Assembly: GCF_008974265.1 (NCBI RefSeq) | Contig: NZ_BKZW01000002.1 | Coordinates: 868,001-932,000, forward strand | Direction of reading: 5' to 3' | From: Dictyobacter vulcani | Lineage (GTDB): Bacteria; Chloroflexota; Ktedonobacteria; Ktedonobacterales; Ktedonobacteraceae | DNA length: 64,000 nt | Shown here: one piece after another, positions 35,758 through 44,900 of the stretch | Position numbering within the stretch: position 1 is the first letter of the stretch | Layout: each line of letters starts with the position of its first letter | Notes under the pieces: model-generated | What the model saw: only the letters and a program-made list of their open reading frames with translations | Databases searched by the model: none | Told to the model about the DNA's origin: nothing | Position numbers and translations under genes: made by a program

Positions 35758-38252
35758 CATTAAACACACTCATGCAAGGAGCCTGGTCGCTGCTATTAAG
35801 CCATTATAGCGCCCAGGATGATATCGTCTTTGGCGTCACCCTTTCCGGTCGCTCCGCGGACGTGCAGGGCGTAGAGTCAATGGTCGGCCTGTTTATCAAC
35901 ACCCTGCCAGTACGTATTCAGATTCGTCCTGAGATGGCGTTTGAAGACTGGCTGCAGGAAATCCAGGAGCAGCAGAGCGAGCTACGCCAGTACGAATATA
36001 CCCCACTGGTGCAGGTACAGGGATGGAGCGAACTGGCGCATGGAGTCGCACTTTTTGACACGCTCTTTGTCTTTGAGAATTATCCCATCAGTGGTAGCGC
36101 TATGCAAAACGTGCAAGCGAGCCTGCAACTAGAGGCCGTGAACTCGCAAGAGCAGACCCATTATCCACTGACCCTCTATATTATTCCCGGTGAGCGCATG
36201 ACCCTCAAGCTCCTGTATGATGGCCAGCGTTTTGATAGCGTGGTGATAGAGCAGATGTTGCAGCATCTACAAAACCTGCTGAAAGGGCTGGCCGAGCAAC
36301 CATCCCAGGCTGTTGGTAGCTTGCCCCTGTTAGGGGACAGCGAGCAGCGGAAACTGCTGGTTGAGTGGAACAACACACAAGCCCCGTATCCAGCCGACCT
36401 GTGCCTGCACCAACTCTTTGAGCAACAGGTTGAGCGCACGCCAGAAGCGCTTGCCGTCATTTTCGAACAGGACAAATTGACCTACCGGGCTCTAGACCAG
36501 AAGGCGAACCAGCTCGCTTGCTATCTACGCTCACTTGGTGTGGGACCAGAGGTACCCGTTGGTGTAAGCGTGGAGCCATGCAGCGAGTTATTGATCGGCA
36601 TCCTGGCGATCCTCAAAGCTGGCGGTGTTTATGTGCCATTAGATCCAGCCTATCCAGCGGCGCGGCTGGCCTATATGCTGAATGATAGCGCGCTTGACAT
36701 TATCTTAACCCAAAAACATCTGACGGCCCATTTGCCGGTACAGCCCAGGCATGTAGTCGAGCTAGATAGCATCTGGGAGCAGATTGCACAGTTGCCGGAT
36801 GGTCGCATACAGAGTGGCGTCACACCAGATAACCTGGCATATATCATCTATACATCGGGTTCAACCGGCAAGCCAAAGGGTGTACTTGCGAATCATCGCG
36901 CCTCGGTCAACCGCTTCAACTGGATGTGGCAAGCATATCCATTCACGGCTCAGGAGCAGTGTTGTCAGAAGACCGCCCTGAATTTTGTCGACTCAATCTG
37001 GGAGCTACTTGGACCGGTATTGCAAGGAGTGCCATTAACCATATTCTCCAAAGATGTCCGGCAAGATCCTGTGCTGATGGTGAGTGCACTCGCGGCCAGC
37101 GAATGTACACGTATCGTGCTCGTGCCATCTTTGCTGCGTGCCATCTTAACAAGCGTCCCGGACGTGCAAAAGCGGTTGCCAAAACTCAAATTATGGGTAT
37201 GCAGTGGCGAAATCCTCTCGTTAGAGCTCGCACAGCTCTTTAAAGAGCGTTGCCCGCAAGGTCGCTTACTGAACCTCTATGGTTCATCCGAAGTAACCGC
37301 CGATGTCACGTACTACGCTACAGACCATCTATCCCAGGATATGCTCGCGGTTCCCATCGGAGTGCCAATTGCCAATATGCATGTATACATACTGGACCAC
37401 CATCAGCGGCTGGCCCCGATGGGTGTTCCAGGAGAGCTTTGTGTTGGAGGTATAGGCCTGGCACGTGGATACCTGAACCAACCAGACATGACCGCCGCAG
37501 CATTTATACCCGATCCCTTTGCTGGAATACCAGGAGCGCGCCTCTATCGGACTGGTGACCTGGCCCGCTACTTAGCGGATGGTACACTTGAATACCTGGG
37601 ACGCGTTGATCAGCAAATCAAAATACGCGGTTTTCGGATTGAGCCAGGCGAGATTGAAAACGCTCTGCGTCAGCATACAGCCGTCCAGGACAGCCTGGTC
37701 CTGGCGCAAGCAGATCAATCCGGAGAAGCCAGCTTAGTTGCCTATATCGTAACCGCGGACCAGGACGAGCAACTCTTTAGCCAGTTGCGTGAAAGCCTGC
37801 AACAACAATTGCCAGCCTATATGCTCCCGGCAGCCTTTGTACGACTCGCTGCATGGCCATTGCTTCCTGGCGGCAAAGTGAATCGCCACGCGCTAACTGT
37901 ACTGGATACCGAGCAGGCTTACATTACCAGCACCTATCTGGCTCCGCGCACCCCGATGGAGGAACTTCTGGTAGAGATCTGGGCAGATGTGCTCAGAAGA
38001 GAGCGCGAGCAGATCGGCGTACAGGACAACTTCTTTGAGATTGGCGGACATTCACTCCTGGCCACCCAGGTCATCTCACGTATACGTATGACCTTCCAGG
38101 TGGATTTACCCGTTCGCAGTATGTTTGAGGCACCAAGTGTTGAAACTATGATCGTTGCCATTGCGCGTGAGCAGGTCGAGCACACAGATGATGACGAACT
38201 GGCGCGCCTGCTCGCAGAGCTAGATGAAGAGGATGAAGAAGAGGATGAATAA
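35010..38252 (+). other. NRPS module 8: C8(DCL)-A8(beta-Ala)-PCP8, no E
   Basis: C8 HHHMLLDGW from 35434. A8 pocket VDWVVSLADK with FVDSIWE and YGSSE replacing FDxS and YGPTE: beta-alanine family. PCP8 GGHS, Ser codon 38052-38054. No E domain is needed for an achiral beta-residue, which supports the substrate call independently. Confidence 0.85.
35736..38252 (+). CDS. NRPS gene C fragment: end of C8, A8 (beta-Ala type), PCP8, C-terminus
   Basis: Finishes C8, then encodes an unusual adenylation domain. The ATP core is YTSGSTGKPKG (36849). The usual FDxS is replaced by FVDSIWE (36984-37004), and YGPTE by YGSSE. The pocket residues VDWVVSLADK match the beta-alanine family (VDWVISLADK), which lacks the Asp that binds alpha-amino groups. 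PCP8 is the GGHS type (Ser codon 38052-38054) with no E domain. The protein ends in an acidic docking-like tail at a natural TAA. Confidence 0.88.
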   Translation: MARTRQLTLNTLMQGAWSLLLSHYSAQDDIVFGVTLSGRSADVQGVESMVGLFINTLPVRIQIRPEMAFEDWLQEIQEQQSELRQYEYTPLVQVQGWSELAHGVALFDTLFVFENYPISGSAMQNVQASLQLEAVNSQEQTHYPLTLYIIPGERMTLKLLYDGQRFDSVVIEQMLQHLQNLLKGLAEQPSQAVGSLPLLGDSEQRKLLVEWNNTQAPYPADLCLHQLFEQQVERTPEALAVIFEQDKLTYRALDQKANQLACYLRSLGVGPEVPVGVSVEPCSELLIGILAILKAGGVYVPLDPAYPAARLAYMLNDSALDIILTQKHLTAHLPVQPRHVVELDSIWEQIAQLPDGRIQSGVTPDNLAYIIYTSGSTGKPKGVLANHRASVNRFNWMWQAYPFTAQEQCCQKTALNFVDSIWELLGPVLQGVPLTIFSKDVRQDPVLMVSALAASECTRIVLVPSLLRAILTSVPDVQKRLPKLKLWVCSGEILSLELAQLFKERCPQGRLLNLYGSSEVTADVTYYATDHLSQDMLAVPIGVPIANMHVYILDHHQRLAPMGVPGELCVGGIGLARGYLNQPDMTAAAFIPDPFAGIPGARLYRTGDLARYLADGTLEYLGRVDQQIKIRGFRIEPGEIENALRQHTAVQDSLVLAQADQSGEASLVAYIVTADQDEQLFSQLRESLQQQLPAYMLPAAFVRLAAWPLLPGGKVNRHALTVLDTEQAYITSTYLAPRTPMEELLVEIWADVLRREREQIGVQDNFFEIGGHSLLATQVISRIRMTFQVDLPVRSMFEAPSVETMIVAIAREQVEHTDDDELARLLAELDEEDEEEDE

Positions 38253-38347
38253 ATAATGCAGAGAAAAACAGTGATAGATCGAGATAAGCCAGCACAGACA
38301 ACATAGTTTGAGCAATAGTAGTGGACCCATGGCACGCTATTAAAAAG

Positions 38348-38462
38348 CAATCGTGAACGCCGCTCACTCGCGGCTAGTGAAGTCGCCACAACGCAAGCAT
38401 GGAAACCTGATCTCTTCTACCGAAGCGATCCAGCCTGTCAGGCGACTTCACTCACACGATTG
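38348..38462. repeat. Long imperfect inverted repeat in the gene C-D intergenic gap
   Basis: The 265-bp gap 38253-38517 has no gene. The left arm has CAATCGTG (38348-38355) and AGTGAAGTCGCC (38376-38387); the right arm has GGCGACTTCACT (38441-38452) and CACGATTG (38455-38462). Between the two left-arm blocks sits a small hairpin, CCGC/GCGG (38360-38373). The RNA could fold into a strong branched stem. It could be a MITE remnant, an mRNA-stabilising structure or an operator. Nothing else in the gap is supported. Confidence 0.55.
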
Positions 38463-38505
38463 AATGGCACTACATTTAATTGACATCCTGGATGCAAAGG
38501 AATAG

Positions 38506-38511
38506 AAGGAG
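38506..38511 (+). promoter_or_regulatory. Ribosome binding site of gene D
   Basis: AAGGAG ends 6 nt before GTG 38518. This supports a GTG start in place of any later ATG. Confidence 0.75.
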
Positions 38512-38517
38512 ATACAA

Positions 38518-41500
38518 GTGAGTAGTCTGGACAAACGTATTTCAGAGCTTTCTCCCAAAAAACTTGCGCGCTTAATGCAAAAGTTGAATAAGACGCAGGA
38601 GAAAGAGGTAGTGAGACCCCCCATTCGTGCACAGGAGCGTTCAGATGCAAGCCTCCCTCTGTCCTTTGCACAACAACGCCTGTGGTTTCTGAATGAGCTT
38701 GAGCCTGAAAATACAATTTATAACCTGCCAGCCGCTGTACATTTGCAAGGAAAGCTGCATGTAGAAGCATTGGAGCAAAGCCTGCAAGAAATTGTGCGTC
38801 GCCATGAATCCCTGCGCACCACCTTTGCGAGCTTGCAGGGACAGGCCACGCAAGTGATTGCACCCACGTCCTCAGTTGTCTTACCAATAGAGGACATACA
38901 ACACCTGGCCACGGAAGCACAAGCAGAACGAACCTATCAAGTTATAGTGCAAGAACAGCAACGCGCCTTTGATCTGGAGCATGGACCATTAATTCGAGCC
39001 CTATTAATTCGTCAGGGTCCGGAAGACCATATCCTGGTACTAACCATCCACCACATTGTCTCTGATGGCTGGTCAATGGGAGTTTTGACCCGTGAACTGG
39101 CTGAACTGTATACAGCCTACTCGGCCGGAAAGCCCAGCCCCTTAAAAGACCTGGTTTTACAATATGCCGACTACGCCCTCTGGCAGCGCCAATGGTTGCA
39201 AGGCGAGGTACTTGAGCAGCACATGGCTTACTGGAAGCGTCAACTGGGACAGAATCTGTTGCCGCTTGAACTACCCACCGATCATCCGCGTCCTGCAACA
39301 CAATCCTATCATGGCCTACACCAGCCAATCGAGATTCCAGCCGCGCTCATCGAGAAATTAAAAATCGTCGGGCAACAACAAGGCGCAACCTTATTTATGA
39401 CCTTATTGAGCGCCTTCAAAATTTTGCTCTATCGCTATAGCCAGCAAGAAGATATCGTGATAGGAACCCCGATCGCGAACCGTACGCAGGCAGAAATTGA
39501 AGACCTGATAGGTTTCTTTGTGAATACGCTGGTCTTACGTACCGACCTGGGAGGGAATCCATCCTTCCGTGAGCTCGTAAAGCGGGTGCGTGAAGTAACC
39601 CTGGAAGCCTACACGCATCAAGACATACCATTTGAACACATCGTTGAAATGCTGCAACCAGAGCGTGATTTGAGCCGTTCCCCACTGTTCCAGGTCATGT
39701 TTGTGTTGCAGAACACACCGGGACAAGACTTCACCCTGGGCGACCTCAAGCTAGCACCCATGATCGTCGAGAACGATAGCACCAAATTTGATTTGATGCT
39801 GCAACTGGTCGAAACCGAGCAGGGTGTATTTGGTAATTTCGAATACAGCACAGACCTGTTTGACGTTGCCACTATAGAGCGCATGGTGGGACACTTTCAA
39901 CAACTCTTAGAGAGCATCGCGGCCAACCCGGATCAATCTATTGCCACGCTGGCATTGATAACGCCACCAGAGCGGCAGCAACTTCTTGGCTGGAACACGA
40001 TCCAGACAGAGTATGCGCCGGATCTCTGCCTGCATCAGCGCTTTGAGCAGCAAGTTGTTGCGCATGGAGATGCTGAGGCCATCCTCTTTGAGGAGCAGCG
40101 TCTAACCTATACAGAACTGAACCAACGCGCGAACCAGGTCGCACACTATTTACGGCAGCAAGGAATTGGTGCAGAGACGCTGGTAGGTTTAAGCGTCGAA
40201 CGCTCACCCGAAATGCTCATCGGCATCCTGGGTATTTTAAAGGCCGGCGGCGCATACGTACCGCTAGACCCGGCGATCCCGGAGGATCGTCTGACATTTA
40301 TCTTAGCCGATGCCCAGGTCGCGGTCATCCTGACCCAGCAGCATATCCAGGCACGCTTCGCCCAATTTGAAGGAGAGATCATCTGCCTGGATGAGCAAGA
40401 GCGCTTTACGCCATCCAGTACAGAGAATCCACCTACGGAAATAAAGCCAGAGAGCCTGGCCTATGTCATTTATACCTCGGGCTCCACAGGTAAACCCAAG
40501 GGTGTCTTAGTCACCCATAACAATATCATGCGCCTGTTTAAAGCCACGCAGCACTGGTACAATTTTACCGCTGATGATGTCTGGACCCTATTCCATTCCT
40601 ATGCCTTTGACTTCTCCGTATGGGAAATCTGGGGTCCATTACTCTATGGCGGTAAGCTGGTTGTTGTCCCCTACTGGATGAGCCGTTCGCCACAAGACCT
40701 GCATGCTGAAATGCTCCGTACTGGTGTAACCATCCTTAACCAGACTCCATCAGCCTTCCGTCTGCTACAGCAAACCATCTTAGCCAGTGACCGGCAAGAA
40801 AAGCTCGCCTTGCGCCTGATCTTTTTCGGTGGAGAAGCGCTAGAGTTTCAGAGCCTGGGACCCTGGTTTGAGCGCTTTGGCGATCAGCAGCCCCAACTGG
40901 TGAACATGTATGGCATCACTGAAACATCCGTGCATACAACATACCGTCCTGTAATTCGGCAAGACCTGAAAGCTGGCCTGATCAGCAATATTGGTTGTGC
41001 CTTTCCCGATCTTTGTTTGCTTGTGCTTGACCAGTATAAGCAGCCTGTACCGATCGGAGTTATAGGTGAACTCTATGTGGGAGGAGCAGGCGTAGCGCGT
41101 GGTTATCTGCGCCGGGATGAACTGACCGCCGAACGTTTTATGGCGGATCCATTGAATATGCAGCCTGAGATCATGTTCTATAGATCCGGAGACCTGGTAC
41201 GTTACCAGCAGAATGGGGATCTGGAATACATCGGCCGTATTGATACACAGGTGAAAATTCGTGGTCATCGTATTGAATTAGGCGAGATTGAGAGCATCCT
41301 GATAAAACATGTATCAATCCAGGATTGTGTGGTAGTCGCCAGAGAAATTGGAGCAGAGCAGCAACGGCTGGTTGCGTATATCGTCGTTAGCCACGAAGAC
41401 CTTGAAAATGCCACATTGCAGGAATACCTCCAGAGTTACCTGCCAGAGTATATGGTACCGGCGCTATTTGTGCGCATGGACAGTCTGCCCCTCACTGCCA

Positions 41501-41955
41501 ATGGCAAAGTTGACCGGCGCGCACTGCCGGCGCCCGATAAAAATACCCTGGTTGATGCACGTCGCTATGTAGAGCCACGCACACCTGTAGAAAAAATCAT
41601 CGCCAGCATCTGGGAGCAGGTATTAGGTGTAGAGCGTGTCGGTTTGAATGATAACTTTTTTGCCCTGGGTGGTGATTCAATTCTCAGCATCCAGATCGTG
41701 GCGCTGATTAATCAAAACAGCTTACATGTCACGGCCAAACAACTCTTTCAGTACCAGACGGTTGCAACGCTGGCAGCAGTGGCGCAGGTCGTCGAGGCCG
41801 GAACCGTGCGTGAAGCCGAGCAAGGCCGGTGGTTGGTCGCGTACCCCTCACACCGATCCAACAGCGCTTTTTTGAGCATATGCCAGTGCAACCGCATCAT
41901 TGGAACCAGGCAATATTCCTGCGTGTGCAACAGGCGCTCGACACCGATCTATTAA
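38518..41955 (+). CDS. NRPS gene D, segment 1: C9-A9-PCP9
   Basis: C9 is LCL type (SFAQQRLWFLNELEPE; HHIVSDGW at 39049-39072), fitting an upstream beta-Ala carrier without E. A9 core YTSGSTGKPKG at 40471; FDFSVWE (~40606); NQTPSAF; NMYGITET. Code DFWNFGMVHK, one step from the Thr code DFWNIGMVHK. PCP9 Ser codon 41677-41679 (GGDSILS). It goes out of frame at CC 41826-41827, so the last ~125 bases are spurious. Confidence 0.9.
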   Translation: MSSLDKRISELSPKKLARLMQKLNKTQEKEVVRPPIRAQERSDASLPLSFAQQRLWFLNELEPENTIYNLPAAVHLQGKLHVEALEQSLQEIVRRHESLRTTFASLQGQATQVIAPTSSVVLPIEDIQHLATEAQAERTYQVIVQEQQRAFDLEHGPLIRALLIRQGPEDHILVLTIHHIVSDGWSMGVLTRELAELYTAYSAGKPSPLKDLVLQYADYALWQRQWLQGEVLEQHMAYWKRQLGQNLLPLELPTDHPRPATQSYHGLHQPIEIPAALIEKLKIVGQQQGATLFMTLLSAFKILLYRYSQQEDIVIGTPIANRTQAEIEDLIGFFVNTLVLRTDLGGNPSFRELVKRVREVTLEAYTHQDIPFEHIVEMLQPERDLSRSPLFQVMFVLQNTPGQDFTLGDLKLAPMIVENDSTKFDLMLQLVETEQGVFGNFEYSTDLFDVATIERMVGHFQQLLESIAANPDQSIATLALITPPERQQLLGWNTIQTEYAPDLCLHQRFEQQVVAHGDAEAILFEEQRLTYTELNQRANQVAHYLRQQGIGAETLVGLSVERSPEMLIGILGILKAGGAYVPLDPAIPEDRLTFILADAQVAVILTQQHIQARFAQFEGEIICLDEQERFTPSSTENPPTEIKPESLAYVIYTSGSTGKPKGVLVTHNNIMRLFKATQHWYNFTADDVWTLFHSYAFDFSVWEIWGPLLYGGKLVVVPYWMSRSPQDLHAEMLRTGVTILNQTPSAFRLLQQTILASDRQEKLALRLIFFGGEALEFQSLGPWFERFGDQQPQLVNMYGITETSVHTTYRPVIRQDLKAGLISNIGCAFPDLCLLVLDQYKQPVPIGVIGELYVGGAGVARGYLRRDELTAERFMADPLNMQPEIMFYRSGDLVRYQQNGDLEYIGRIDTQVKIRGHRIELGEIESILIKHVSIQDCVVVAREIGAEQQRLVAYIVVSHEDLENATLQEYLQSYLPEYMVPALFVRMDSLPLTANGKVDRRALPAPDKNTLVDARRYVEPRTPVEKIIASIWEQVLGVERVGLNDNFFALGGDSILSIQIVALINQNSLHVTAKQLFQYQTVATLAAVAQVVEAGTVREAEQGRWLVAYPSHRSNSAFLSICQCNRIIGTRQYSCVCNRRSTPIY

Positions 41956-44900
41956 GGAAAACTATCAGCGCCCTCTTACAGCATCACGATGCGCTACGGC
42001 TGCGTTTTGAGTATGTTGAGAGCACCTGGCAGCAACGCGACGCCGCATTTGAAGACGACGTTCCACTGACAATCGTTGACCTGGCTAGCGTAGCAGAAGA
42101 CAAGCAGGCAGCAGCGATAGAGAGCGCAGCCAATCAACTCCAGGCCAGTTTGCATATCTCGGATGGACCCTTGCTGCGCGTGGCCTATTTTGAGTTAGGA
42201 GCAGCCGGCCAACGCCTGCTGATCATACTCCATCACCTGGCCGTCGATGGCATCTCCTGGCGTATCCTGTTGGAAGACCTGCAGAGCGTATATACACAGC
42301 TACAACATGCCCAGAGCTACCTGCTTCCGCCCAAGACCACCTCATTCCAGGAATGGTCCAGAAAATTGAGCCTGGCTGCGCAGGCTGCGACCTTTCGACA
42401 GGAGTTGGACTACTGGACAGCGCTGGCCGCCCATAGCGTAGTTGGAATGCCGCGAGATTACAGTGAAGGCGTCAATACAGTTGCCTCGATCAGAATGGTG
42501 GCCATCTCGTTAAGTCCTGAAGAGACCAGTGCCCTCTTACATGAAGTGCCCCAGGCCTATCGCACGCAGATCAACGATATACTCTTAACCGCGTTAGCCC
42601 AGGGCTATGCAGCCTGGACAGGACAGCACAGCCTCTGGGTAGATATGGAAGGGCATGGGCGTGAAGATATTCTCGAAGGTGTCGACCTCTCACGGACCGT
42701 AGGCTGGTTTACCACGCTCTATCCCGTCTTTATAGAGGATAGAGAGCATAACGAACCAGGAACATTGCTCAAGCAGATCAAAGAGCGTTTGCGTACCATT
42801 CCACACAACGGCATTGGCTACGGCCTGCTGCGTTACCTGAGCGAAGATGCATCTGTCACGGATCGCATCCGAAAAATATCGCCAGCGGAGATCAGCTTCA
42901 ACTATCTGGGACAGTTTGATCAGGTATTGGGAACGGACGCCTTGTTTCAATTTGCGCAAGAAGCCAGCGGCATACCACGCAATCCTGACGCGAACCGTGA
43001 ACATGTGCTGGAGGTAAGTGGCAACATCAGTGGTGGACAACTTCATCTGAGTTGGATGTATAGCGCGAATCTGCATAAAGACGAGACGATTACAAACTTT
43101 GCTGAATATTGTGTCGAGGCATTACGTGCCTTGATTGCCCACTGTCGTGAGGAACAGCATGGTGGTTACACACCCTCTGACTTCCCATTAGCGCAATTAA
43201 CGCAGGAACAAATCGATACATTTTTGCCGGCGGATCAACCGATCGAAGCCATCTATCCACTATCTCCTCTACAGGAAGGCATGCTTTTCCATACACTCTA
43301 TCAACCTGATGGAGGAGATTATATTACTCAACTGGCGTGTACTTTTGAGGGAAAATTAGCAATCGACGTATTTATCCGCGCCTGGCGGCAAGTGATGGAG
43401 CAGCATGCCATCTTACGTACAGCGCTCCTCTGGGAAGGATTCGACCAGCCTTTACAGGTAGTACGCAAGCAGGTGGACGTACCCTTTGTGGCGCTGGATT
43501 GGCGTGAGTTCACTGAGCAAGAGCAGCAAGAGAAATTAGCCAGCTATCAGCAAGAAGATCGAGCCAGCGGCTTTGATCTTGAGCAGGCGCCCCTGGCCCG
43601 TTTGACGCTCGTGCGTATGGCCGATGAAACCTTTGTGTTTCTGTGGAGTCACCACCATATCCTGCTAGATGGCTGGAGTATCCCCCTGGTCCTACGCGAT
43701 GTCTTTGTTTGCTATGAGGCCCTGCATAAGGGTCATGACATCCAACTGCCGCATATCCGACCGTATCAGGATTATATCGCCTGGCTAGAAGAACAAGATC
43801 TGGGTAAGGCGCAAGCGTTCTGGCAAGACTTGCTACAGGACTTCACCGTACCCACGCCGCTGATTGGAGAGCAAGCCTCGGATCTGGCAGATGATACAGA
43901 CATGCTTACCTATGACGAGCAGGTGATGAAATTATCTGCCACCGAAACCAGGATTCTACAGCAAGAGGCGCGTCAGCACCAATTGACCCTGAACACGTTG
44001 ATTCAAGGAGCCTGGGCTCTGCTATTGAGTCGCTACAGTGGTCAGGATGATGTGGTCTTCGGAGCCACTCTTTCCGGTCGTTCTGCCAGCGTCGCGGGTA
44101 TTGAGTCGATGGTCGGCCTGTTTATTAATACCCTACCTGTGCGGGTGCGTATCCCTGGCGAGATCAGCGTACAGAACTGGTTGCAACAACTGCAAGAGCA
44201 GCAGAGTGAAGCGCGCCAGTATGAATATAGCCCGTTGGCCCAGGTCCAAAGTTGGAGCGAGATAGCGCGTGGTACATCCCTGTTTGAAAGCCTGCTGGTC
44301 TTTGAGAATTATCCAGTCAGCACCAGTGGTACGCAAGGAGAAGAGATGAGCTTGCGCGTGCAAGCCATCAAATCTGTTGAGCAGGCGAATTATCCACTGT
44401 CCTTCATTGCCATTCCGGGACAAGAGCTCACACTCAAACTCATGTATCTACGTGGCCGTTTCGGGAACGCAGTCATCGCACGCATGCTGCAGCATCTACA
44501 CATAGTGCTGCAAAGCTTTGCGACCTCGCTGCAACAGCCCGTGGCCAGCGTTTCAGTGCTTACAGCATCTGAGAAAATCCAGCTTATCGAGGGCTGGAAT
44601 GCCACAGACACTGCATATCCACGCACGGCTGTGCTGCCAATCCTGTTTGAAGAGCAGGTCAGCAGGACACCAGAGGCCGAGGCCATTATTTGTGGTGAGC
44701 AGCGCATCAGCTATGCAGAACTGAATCGCCAGGCTAATCGGCTTGCGCACTACTTGCGGTCCCTGGGAGTAGGACCGGAGATCCGGGTTGGTCTGTGTCT
44801 GGAACGTTCAGTAGAGATGCTTGTTGCCCTGCTGGGTATCATCAAAGCTGGCGGCGCCTACGTACCCCTTGATCCAGGCTATCCACAAGAGCGCCTGAGC

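Larger units (their letters stand above)
25818..38252 (+). pseudogene. Gene C, whole span: trimodular NRPS gene (modules 6-8), frame-broken as sequenced
   Basis: Reconstructed order: C6-A6-PCP6-E6, C7-A7-PCP7-E7, C8-A8-PCP8. There are insertions at 25903-25905 and 26222-26223. Deletions are at 26291, 26308, 26319, 26332, ~26808, 27391, 28713-28715, 29418-29421, ~31931, ~32070 and ~35700. The net change of +9 bases restores 12,444 nt, exactly 4,148 codons, so the reconstruction closes. Predicted residues: Leu-like (epimerized), Leu-like (epimerized), beta-Ala. The N-terminus is acidic (DQMDSMEEE). The C-terminus is a run of acidic residues (DDDELARLLAELDEED) likely to dock on the Lys/Arg-rich start of protein D. 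Confidence 0.85.

Noticed and set aside
38480..38508. TTGACA (38480-38485) as a -35 box for gene D
   Set aside because: No acceptable -10 box lies 16-18 nt downstream, and any transcript would start at or after the ribosome binding site.
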